Source of the DNA: Eoetvoesiella caeni
Lineage (GTDB): Bacteria > Pseudomonadota > Gammaproteobacteria > Burkholderiales > Burkholderiaceae_B
NCBI RefSeq assembly: GCF_003315175.1
Contig: NZ_QNRQ01000005.1
Location: forward strand, 241,757-305,756
Length of the DNA stretch: 64,000 bases
Reading direction: 5' to 3'
Shown: piece after piece, positions 37,064 to 44,644 of the stretch
How positions within the stretch are numbered: the stretch's first letter is position 1
Layout of the letters: each line of letters opens with the position of its first letter
The notes under the pieces: model-generated
What the model saw: the letters and a program-made list of their open reading frames with translations, nothing else
What the model was told of the DNA's origin: nothing
Databases searched by the model: none
Program-made: the position numbers and the translations under genes

Positions 37064-38797
37064 TTGGCCAACAACGGTTTCTTCAAGCGCCTTATCGCCT
37101 TCCTTGTTCTGATCACGGGGGTTCTGCTGGTTCCAGCGGCCGCGGCGCAAGATCTCATCGTTTCGCGCGCCATGCTGGAAGACAAGGATGGCACGCTGAC
37201 GATTAGGCAGGTTTCAAGCCGCGAGTTCAGCCCTATGGAGTCAACGCTCTCCGAGGGCTACTCGAACTCCGTATATTGGCTGCGCCTGCAGGTACGCGCC
37301 CCTTCTACAGGCAACGCGGTCGTACTGCACATCGGCCCAACCTTGCTTGACGAGGTTCGCCTTTACGAGTCGGCCACAGGCAGCCCCAAGGAATGGCTTA
37401 CGCGCGTCACCGGCGACCGTTATGCTTATGAAGATCGCGATCGCAACGATATTGCCTTGGGCTTTGTCGTTAACGTGACAAGCCCCGAGAAAACCCTTTA
37501 TCTGCGCATCAAGACGACAAGCGCCTACCAGGTCACCGTAGAAGGCCTGGAGCCGCAGCAAGCAAGCCAAAAGGCCGGGCAATCCACTCTAATCCGGAAT
37601 ATTTTTATCGGGCTTATGCTGTGGGCTCTGGTATGGGCGATAGACCACTACATAGTCGGTCGCGAGGCGGCCGTGGGCCTCTTCGCCGTTTATCAAGGCA
37701 TATACATTCTCTACGGCCTAAGCGTCACCGGAAATTTAGCGCCTTTTGTCCCGTACGATTTCCCCCAATTGGCCGACTGGCTAAGCAATATTCTGGCCTG
37801 TACGGCGCCTTTTATGTTTCTGCTGTTCAGCCGGGCGCTGCTGAAGCTGTACTCCCCGCCGGGACTGCGGGGACTCACTGTATTTTTCCTGGCCTTTCCG
37901 GTTCAAATGGCCGCAATGGCGCTGGGCTATACGATGATGGCCCTGGGCATCGGCGCCGCCATCACTTTGGCAGGTGCCTGGTACTGCGTGGCGCTGGCCT
38001 TTACCGCCAGGCGCGAACAAGTTCCCAGCCGAAGACTCCTGCAGGCAATGTATGTCATGCTTGCTGTTGTCGCCACGCTGTTCGTTCTGACCGACTTCGG
38101 TTGGACAACGCTTATTGGCACGACATCAAAAAGTGCGTGGGCGATGCTCTTCGGCGGAATAATAAACAGCAGTCTGATTTGCACCATGCTGTACATGCGG
38201 CTGCGCCAATTGCGCCGGGACGCGCAACAGTCGACTCTGTCCCTGGCGCTATCGCAACAGGCACTCGAAATCGAACGCGCGCATAAAAAGCAGGCAGAAA
38301 CCCACGCCCGTACCGACTATCTGACAGGCCTGTTCAACCGCCGCCATTTTGTCGAACGGGTCGAAAGCGAACTTGCCCGCGCCATCCAGCGCCATGAGCC
38401 GCTGTCGCTGCTGATGATAGACATTGATCACTTCAAGGCGGTCAATGACACATGGGGCCACAGCGCCGGCGATGCCGTACTCCAGCACGTCGCGCATTTG
38501 ATCCGCGACACCCTGCGCGAACACGATATTTTGGGCCGCATCGGCGGAGAAGAGTTCGCCGCCGCACTGGTCTGCGCCGATAAAGAGCACGCCCTGGCAG
38601 TGGCGCAGCGCATCCGCAGCACGGTGGAGAACGCCGTCATAAGCCTGCCCAAAGGCCAGCCAATACAAGTTACCCTTTCCCTGGGGCTCACACAGCTACA
38701 AGGCCAGGACGCCACCCTGGACGACTTGTTGCACAAAGCCGACGAAGCCTTGTACCGGGCCAAGCAGTCCGGCCGCAATATCATCATGACCACGTGA
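37064..38797 (+). CDS. Membrane diguanylate cyclase with 7TMR-DISM sensor
   Basis: 577-aa protein: signal sequence, 7TMR-DISMED2-like periplasmic domain (~30-165), seven membrane helices (~178-385), coiled linker (~390-420), GGDEF domain to the C-terminus. GGEEF in RIGGEEFAAAL is active-type, and RxxD (REHD) five residues before it is the inhibitory I-site, so product feedback by c-di-GMP is likely. The TTG start at 37064 is the only one giving a complete signal peptide. Confidence 0.9.
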   Translation: MANNGFFKRLIAFLVLITGVLLVPAAAAQDLIVSRAMLEDKDGTLTIRQVSSREFSPMESTLSEGYSNSVYWLRLQVRAPSTGNAVVLHIGPTLLDEVRLYESATGSPKEWLTRVTGDRYAYEDRDRNDIALGFVVNVTSPEKTLYLRIKTTSAYQVTVEGLEPQQASQKAGQSTLIRNIFIGLMLWALVWAIDHYIVGREAAVGLFAVYQGIYILYGLSVTGNLAPFVPYDFPQLADWLSNILACTAPFMFLLFSRALLKLYSPPGLRGLTVFFLAFPVQMAAMALGYTMMALGIGAAITLAGAWYCVALAFTARREQVPSRRLLQAMYVMLAVVATLFVLTDFGWTTLIGTTSKSAWAMLFGGIINSSLICTMLYMRLRQLRRDAQQSTLSLALSQQALEIERAHKKQAETHARTDYLTGLFNRRHFVERVESELARAIQRHEPLSLLMIDIDHFKAVNDTWGHSAGDAVLQHVAHLIRDTLREHDILGRIGGEEFAAALVCADKEHALAVAQRIRSTVENAVISLPKGQPIQVTLSLGLTQLQGQDATLDDLLHKADEALYRAKQSGRNIIMTT

Positions 38798-38900
38798 TGA
38801 CATTGCGCCGTAGCCGTCCAAAGATTTAACTCTGGTGCATCGCGTCCTCCGAATGCGGAGCCAGGAGAGGCTGGCGCATGACGCACCGAGCGCCCGCGCA

Positions 38901-40031
38901 TTACCTCCGCAATCTGGATTCAAACCAATCAGCGAGCTCGGTATATTTTTCATGCGTATGGTTGTAGATGCAGTGATCCCCATCGCGCCAGACAATAAGA
39001 GACTTGTCGCTGGACATTGCCCCATCATAAATACGGCGTGCATTTTCAAGAAGAAAGACCTGATCGGGCTCGCCATGCAGTTGCAACAATGGACAGCTTA
39101 GCCCTTGAATGGAAGGACCGATATCGAACTCCCTCATTCTAGTTTCAGCCTCGACAGAATCCGAAACGCCCAGGATTGCCTTCACTTTCTCGATAAAACG
39201 CGGGTAGCGATCAAGAATCTCAGCGGGGCGAACTGTGCCACCATTGACGCAGCAGGCGATAATTCGTGAGTCTTGGATTGCACATGCAGCTGCAAGAAAC
39301 CCTCCCATACTGTTCCCCCAGATTCCGATTGCGGTGAAAGGAATCTGACTTGCTATTTGATCGAGCGCCACCGACACGGCCTCGGTGAAATCGTGACCCA
39401 GGTATAAACGATGAAACAGACGCGACTCGCCCTGGCCGATACCATCAAGGAGCAGTGTTGCAACACCTCGTTCAGCGAGATATTGCGCACCCAGGAAATA
39501 CTCTTCACGCCAGCCGTCAAAACCGCCAAGACAGACCACCAACGGCATCGGCCCCAAGCGGGAAGGCCGTACCAACCAGCCGCACAGCTGGCCTTCACGA
39601 TAGGCAAAATCCATCTTGCGAATATCAAGGCATTCTAGACGCGCCGCCTCCGAAAATGACGATACCATCCGCGCGTAGACGCCGCGCTTTTCTTCTGTGT
39701 CTGACGTTATCGCAGAATGCCCAAATCGAAAACACGCAGAGGCATAATGGAAACTAGCGCGAGCCGTTTCCGTGTTTCCCTCGCCCAGAGCGATTCGCGC
39801 CTGCGTCAAATTGCGCTCCGCGAGCGCAATGGCCGCGTCGACCCACCGAGTCGCTCGATCGCCTATCGAGTGCAGCGCCATAGCGTCCGCATACTCCATT
39901 CCGCCGCCCAGCAGTCGTTGCATCGGCATGGCTCGCGCGTGGCTTTCATTATCCTTCCGAAGCGCCTCATCCGCCTTCTTGGCGCCCAGCAGAACTTCGC
40001 CAAGTAGCGGCTCCACTATTCTTTCCGTCAT
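38901..40031 (-). CDS. Alpha/beta hydrolase, possible C-C bond hydrolase
   Basis: 376-aa serine hydrolase with an N-terminal helical domain (~1-140) of the FrsA/2,6-dihydroxypseudooxynicotine-hydrolase kind. The nucleophile elbow is GIWGNSMGGFLA, with a HGEPDQV acid loop and a C-terminal GDHCIYN His. It is 68 bp after, and on the same strand as, the flavin hydroxylase, which supports a joint catabolic role on an aromatic or heteroaromatic substrate. Substrate unknown. Confidence 0.82.
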   Translation of the reverse strand: MTERIVEPLLGEVLLGAKKADEALRKDNESHARAMPMQRLLGGGMEYADAMALHSIGDRATRWVDAAIALAERNLTQARIALGEGNTETARASFHYASACFRFGHSAITSDTEEKRGVYARMVSSFSEAARLECLDIRKMDFAYREGQLCGWLVRPSRLGPMPLVVCLGGFDGWREEYFLGAQYLAERGVATLLLDGIGQGESRLFHRLYLGHDFTEAVSVALDQIASQIPFTAIGIWGNSMGGFLAAACAIQDSRIIACCVNGGTVRPAEILDRYPRFIEKVKAILGVSDSVEAETRMREFDIGPSIQGLSCPLLQLHGEPDQVFLLENARRIYDGAMSSDKSLIVWRDGDHCIYNHTHEKYTELADWFESRLRR

Positions 40032-40099
40032 GCTGAATTTCCCCCCAAAAGCTTATTAGGCTCAACCACAGAGCGTGAGCCCCAACTGGCGCAGCGCCC

Positions 40100-41686
40100 T
40101 TAATCGTTGCGCTTCGAGAATCCATCCCTAAGGCGAAGAATTAGCGCATCAATATCAGCCTTGTCTTGCACACCACCAAATACATAGAAATCAGGACGCA
40201 CCAAAATTGCACTGACATTGTTAGCGGAAAAATAACGGAAATACGTGCCATCGATGTCAACTACGGCATCCGCGACGTTTGGTTCGTCCACCACCGGAAT
40301 CGGGCGAATCACCCGTGTCTCAAGCAATTGGAGCAATTCTCGGGAGCCATCGGAAAGTAATTCATCAACATCAAAGTTACTGATCAATTGCCAGCCGAGC
40401 CCCAGCACGTCATCACACCGCCCCTCTTTGCCCAAATGCCGAACTTGGCCTTGCGGTCCGAGTTCTCCAGTAACGGAATGGGCTTCAGCACTATGATCTA
40501 TCAGTCCATCACGCAAAATTGGAAAAGGCGGCGGCGGGGGCACTGCTCCGTCCCTGAAAGCCTGGTCGCGAGCCTCGGCTGCTTCCGGATCCACCATGCA
40601 TGAAATTTTCCCCACCTGTACTGCCAGATCGATGATTTCTTTGACGTGCGGCGAACGTTCTTGCTGGTACGTTTCCAACAGCGCAGCATCGGCCTTATCC
40701 TTCAGCACCAAATCGAGCTTCCATGCTAAGTTTTTTGCATCCCTGACTCCCGAGCACATACCTTGACCAAGGAATGGTGGCATCAAATGGGCGGCATCCC
40801 CCACAAGAAACACTCTATCCTTAGACCACTGCGAAGCCAGCCCCGACTTGAACGTATAAATAATTTGCCGGATGAGATCGGCATCGTCCGGCGCCATCCA
40901 GGGCCGGATCGTCTCCCAGGCGTGCTCAGGACGCAATAACGTTTCGCGGTCCTCACCTGGCATAACCATATATTCGAAACGACGATGCGATTTGCCTAAT
41001 TGGAATAAACACAATGGCCGCTTGGGGTCGCATATCTGGCCATTATCAAACTCATAATGAACCGGCCCTTTTTGTTTGAGATCCAGAACCACCCAGCTTT
41101 CGTTGAATCCAAGGTCGGTCCACGGCAGGTTCAAATGTTGGCGCACGAAGCTGTTGGCGCCGTCGGCACCCACCAAGTATCTACCTTTGACCGTCTTGGT
41201 TTCGCCCGTGGCCTGTTGACGCCCCTGCGCATCAACCATGTATTGACGCAGCTCCAGCGAAACATGGTCGGCATGCGTAGTGATTTCCACCGCTTCCCAA
41301 CCATGATTGACGCTAACGGTCGGATATTGTTGGACAGCATGATGCAGGGCGTTTTCCAGATAGGGTTGGAACATCAAGTAGTCGGACATCCAGCCAGACA
41401 CACCAACCTGATCCCAATCGAAGGTAATGAGAGTTTCACCCTTTCCGTTTCGCCATTGATATTTCGTCGCCGGAAACACATCTTCCTCAATCTGCTCCGC
41501 GCAGCCAACAGACTGAAAGATACGCATTATTTCGTGATCGAAGTGGCCGGCCCGCGGCAAAGCATAAAGAGAACTGTGCCGCTCGAAAACGGCGACATTA
41601 TGTCCGCGCTGGCCCAACATCGCCGCAAGCGCCTGACCCACCGGCCCATAACCGATCTGTACTACATCAAAAATCTCGTCGGACAT
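40100..41686 (-). CDS. FAD-dependent aromatic hydroxylase, MhpA-like
   Basis: 528-aa flavoprotein monooxygenase. The FAD motif GYGPVGQALAAMLGQRG is at the N-terminus, the GRYLVGADGANSFVR motif binds FAD/NAD(P)H and GDAAHLMPPFLGQGMCSGVRDAKNL binds the FAD ribityl/pyrophosphate. Most similar by pattern to 3-(3-hydroxyphenyl)propionate hydroxylase (MhpA). It ends in the lineage-typical thioredoxin-like C-terminal domain. Divergent from a TetR gene. Ring-cleavage genes are not nearby, so the pathway is incomplete here. Confidence 0.88.
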   Translation of the reverse strand: MSDEIFDVVQIGYGPVGQALAAMLGQRGHNVAVFERHSSLYALPRAGHFDHEIMRIFQSVGCAEQIEEDVFPATKYQWRNGKGETLITFDWDQVGVSGWMSDYLMFQPYLENALHHAVQQYPTVSVNHGWEAVEITTHADHVSLELRQYMVDAQGRQQATGETKTVKGRYLVGADGANSFVRQHLNLPWTDLGFNESWVVLDLKQKGPVHYEFDNGQICDPKRPLCLFQLGKSHRRFEYMVMPGEDRETLLRPEHAWETIRPWMAPDDADLIRQIIYTFKSGLASQWSKDRVFLVGDAAHLMPPFLGQGMCSGVRDAKNLAWKLDLVLKDKADAALLETYQQERSPHVKEIIDLAVQVGKISCMVDPEAAEARDQAFRDGAVPPPPPFPILRDGLIDHSAEAHSVTGELGPQGQVRHLGKEGRCDDVLGLGWQLISNFDVDELLSDGSRELLQLLETRVIRPIPVVDEPNVADAVVDIDGTYFRYFSANNVSAILVRPDFYVFGGVQDKADIDALILRLRDGFSKRND

Positions 41687-41756
41687 TCCATGCTCCCCGC
41701 CGGGTATCTGAAATACCCTGACATTGCTTTATTTATTAAATGTTTATCGTGAAAAA

Positions 41757-41796
41757 TGAATATTAATTCATATTTGAATATTAATTCATTAATGAA
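41757..41796. promoter_or_regulatory. Tandem operator-like repeats between the hydroxylase and TetR genes
   Basis: TGAATATTAATTCA occurs twice (41757-41770 and 41775-41788, 18-bp period) and overlaps a perfect TTCATTAATGAA palindrome (41785-41796). Each 14-mer has TGAAT/ATTCA half-sites. The block is AT-rich within a GC-rich region and lies between divergent genes, so it is a good candidate for TetR control. Confidence 0.65.
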
Positions 41797-41861
41797 AAAT
41801 TATTCAACATAGGGATAACCCGTGCTGACTCGGCCTGAACTGAACGGCTGCGGTAGACTTT

Positions 41862-42569
41862 ATGTCTCAACACAACGGATCTTCAATGAACAAGCAGTCG
41901 AACGCGTCAATCCCTCAATCATCCAAGACCGCAGCTGTAAGTCGAGTAAGGCAACGAACACGCTTGCGTCTCATTGCCGCAGCCGAGTCCGTTATGGCGC
42001 GGCACGGTGTAGAAGGCGCCACCATCCAAGCGATTACAGAAGAAGCTGAACTGGGCATAGGTACCTTTTATAACCACTTCGAATCAAAGGAAGAATTGGC
42101 CAAAGCCGTGTTTGCGCTGCGGGCTGAAGGGCTTGGAAAGGTTCTGGACTTCATCAGCGGAAAATACAAAGACCCCGCAAAAGCAATCGGATACATTCAA
42201 CGCACCTATGTCGAGCGATCGCTTGCCGACCCAATCTGGGGATGGTTTTTAATACGCGCCGAATTCGCACTTCGGCAATACGACGAAACTTTTCGAGATC
42301 GCGCAAGGACTGATATCCTGCGGGGAATTCAAGCAAAGCGCTTCACTTGCTCCAATTGCATCGAAACAGCGATTACCGTGACGCTCAGTTCGTTGTTTGC
42401 CGTAACCAAGCAGATACTGGAAGGCCGAGCCGACAAAGCCGCCGCAATGGAATTGAATGAACTCCTATTGCGAATGTACGGTCTCTCGGCCGAGGAAGCT
42501 GCCAAGCTTGCGCGATCGCCACTACCGGACTTCGATGCAATGCTGAAAGAAGCCGGTCCCCGGCCATGA
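41862..42569 (+). CDS. TetR-family transcriptional regulator
   Basis: Repressor of 227-235 aa. The N-terminal HTH (IAAAESVMARHGVEGATIQAITEEAELGIGTFYNHFESKEEL, ~residues 38-80) matches TetR closely; the C-terminal ligand domain is variable. The first ~28 residues are Ser/Gln/Asn-rich and a start at 41886 is also possible. Probable regulator of the divergent hydroxylase-hydrolase pair. Confidence 0.9.
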   Translation: MSQHNGSSMNKQSNASIPQSSKTAAVSRVRQRTRLRLIAAAESVMARHGVEGATIQAITEEAELGIGTFYNHFESKEELAKAVFALRAEGLGKVLDFISGKYKDPAKAIGYIQRTYVERSLADPIWGWFLIRAEFALRQYDETFRDRARTDILRGIQAKRFTCSNCIETAITVTLSSLFAVTKQILEGRADKAAAMELNELLLRMYGLSAEEAAKLARSPLPDFDAMLKEAGPRP

Positions 42570-42638
42570 CGGTTCTATAGGGAAGAAGATGCGCGCGCCT
42601 GCCATGCGGCATCACAGCGACGGGTGTATTCTTTCGCC

Positions 42639-43859
42639 ATGGACTCCCTGATCGCGGCTTCTGCACGCGCGCTCGCCGCTGGCGATGCGCTTGGCGCCCT
42701 GAAGCGGGTCGCTCTGCGCGACGACCCTCCGGCGCTGGCATTGCGCGGTATTGCCATGGCTCAGTTGGGCGACTACTCGCTCGCCCGCGAGCTGCTTCGC
42801 CACGCTGGCCGCGGCTTCGGCAGCCACGAAGAATTGGCGCGCGCCCGTTGCATCGTCGCCGAGGCCGAGGTGGCGCTGGCCATGCGCGATTTCGGCGGTT
42901 CGCCGCGCTTGCTGACGGCAGCCGTGGCCGCACTGGAGGCCCATGCCGACCATGCCAATGCGCTGCAAGCAAGACTTATCGCGGCGCGCAGGCTTTTATT
43001 GCTTGGCCGTATCGACAACGCAAAGGCTGCACTGGCGCAACTGGATGCGGACGGCCTTCCGCCATCGTTCAGCGCAGTGGCGCAGCTTACCGCGGCGGAA
43101 CTGGCGCTGCGCTCGCTGCATGTCGATTCGGCGCGGGCATCGCTTGCCCGTGCGCTTGAAGCCGCCAAGCGTGCAGGCGTCCCGGCGCTGTTGGCCGAAG
43201 TGGAGCAGGCACAGGCCGCATTCGATCAACCAGCGGCCCGCCTCTTGCTTTCCGGCGGCGAACGAAAACTGCGTCTTGACGAAGTCGCGGCGCTCCTGGC
43301 GTCCGGCACATTGGTGGTCGACGCCTGCCGCCGCAGAGTGGGCGCCGGTGCCGTGTGGCGCCCGCTGGTGCGGCGGCCAGTATTGTTCGCGCTGGCGTGT
43401 GCTCTTGCGCAGGGCTGGCCCGGCGATGTCAACCGGGAATCCTTGATTGTCGACGCATTTCGCACTCGCCATCCCGATGAATCTCACAGAGCGCGCCTGC
43501 GGGTCGAGATCGGCCGGCTGCGCCGGCTGATAGCTCCGCTGGCCGGCATCGAAGCCACCGCGCAGGGCTTTGCTCTTAAACCTTTTGGCGATCTTCCCGT
43601 GGCCCTATTGGCTCCGCCCATCGACGGTGAGCAGGCGTCGCTCGTAGCGTTGCTGTGCGACGGCGCCCCCTGGTCGACATCGGCGCTGGCCCTGGCCTTG
43701 GGTGCCAGCCAACGCACCGTCCAACGGGCACTCGCCGAGCTTGAGGCCGCTGGACGGGTACGCTCGATCGGACGGGCGCGGGCACGCCGCTGGCTATCGC
43801 CGCCGCTGACGGGATTCACGACAATCTTGTTACTCCCGACCGCGCTTTCAATGGAATAA
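42639..43859 (+). CDS. TPR/winged-helix transcriptional regulator
   Basis: 406-aa protein: TPR-like helical repeats (~1-200), an OmpR-like winged helix (~250-310, FRTRHPDESHRARLRVEIGRLRRLI) and a second C-terminal HTH (~340-395, ALALALGASQRTVQRALAELEAAGRV). Ala/Leu-rich throughout. No receiver or sensor domain. It lies 47 bp upstream of the beta-propeller gene on the same strand; regulation of it is inferred. ATG at 42639 preferred over GTG at 42624. Confidence 0.72.
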   Translation: MDSLIAASARALAAGDALGALKRVALRDDPPALALRGIAMAQLGDYSLARELLRHAGRGFGSHEELARARCIVAEAEVALAMRDFGGSPRLLTAAVAALEAHADHANALQARLIAARRLLLLGRIDNAKAALAQLDADGLPPSFSAVAQLTAAELALRSLHVDSARASLARALEAAKRAGVPALLAEVEQAQAAFDQPAARLLLSGGERKLRLDEVAALLASGTLVVDACRRRVGAGAVWRPLVRRPVLFALACALAQGWPGDVNRESLIVDAFRTRHPDESHRARLRVEIGRLRRLIAPLAGIEATAQGFALKPFGDLPVALLAPPIDGEQASLVALLCDGAPWSTSALALALGASQRTVQRALAELEAAGRVRSIGRARARRWLSPPLTGFTTILLLPTALSME

Positions 43860-43906
43860 AGTGGTCTGACGGCGCCAATCCAGGGCGCAAAAAAATGGAG
43901 CCAATG

Positions 43907-44584
43907 ATGACCCAGCAAACCAATGCCAATACCGTTCCTACCACGACCAACGCGGCCGAGATCCTGCATGAATACGGCCCTTTCCCCCGCGCCGGCCAGA
44001 TCCACGGCGTCACTTGCGACGGCCGCCATGTCTGGGCCGCCACCGGCACGCAGTTGATCGCCTTCGACCCCAAGAACGGTGAAACCACCGGCACGCTCGA
44101 GCGCGCCTGCGATGCCGGCACCGCCTTCGACGGCACCTATCTTTATCAAATCGCCGAGGAACGCATCGATAAAATCGACCCCGCCACCAACAAGGTCCTT
44201 GCGTCCATCCCAGCGCCCGGCCATGGCTATGATTCAGGCCTGGCCTGGGCCGAAGGCAGCCTTTGGGTAGGCCAGTACCGAGGCCGAAAAATCCACCAGA
44301 TCGACCCAGGAACCGGCGCCATTATCCGCACTATCGAATCCAACCGCTATGTCACCGGCGTCACCTGGGTCGACGGCGAGCTCTGGCATGGAACATGGGA
44401 GGCAGACCAAAGCGATATCCGCCGCGTCGACCCCGAAAACGGCACGGTGCTGGAACGCCTGGAAATGCCGCCCGGCACCGCCGTCAGCGGCCTTGAGTCC
44501 GACGGAGCAGATATTTTCTACTGCGGAGGCGGAGCTAGCGGAAAGGTACGCGCCGTGCGGCGGCCCAAACCGGCCGGGTCATAA
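43907..44584 (+). CDS. Beta-propeller protein, glutamine-cyclotransferase/YncE-like
   Basis: 225-aa protein of repeated blades with W/Y-DP motifs (VWAATGTQLIAFDPKNGE, YLYQIAEERIDKIDPATN, SLWVGQYRGRKIHQIDPGTG, ELWHGTWEADQSDIRRVDPENG). It resembles glutaminyl cyclase/PQQ-like propellers, but catalytic residues cannot be assigned. No signal peptide, so cytosolic. Start at 43907 (GGAG six bases upstream). It is followed 60 bp later by the BCCT transporter with a strong AGGAGGGAG site. Confidence 0.75.
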   Translation: MTQQTNANTVPTTTNAAEILHEYGPFPRAGQIHGVTCDGRHVWAATGTQLIAFDPKNGETTGTLERACDAGTAFDGTYLYQIAEERIDKIDPATNKVLASIPAPGHGYDSGLAWAEGSLWVGQYRGRKIHQIDPGTGAIIRTIESNRYVTGVTWVDGELWHGTWEADQSDIRRVDPENGTVLERLEMPPGTAVSGLESDGADIFYCGGGASGKVRAVRRPKPAGS

Positions 44585-44644
44585 AGGCCCAACGGCGGCT
44601 GAATCGGCCATAATGCGTTTATTCATAAAGGAGGGAGTAAACAC

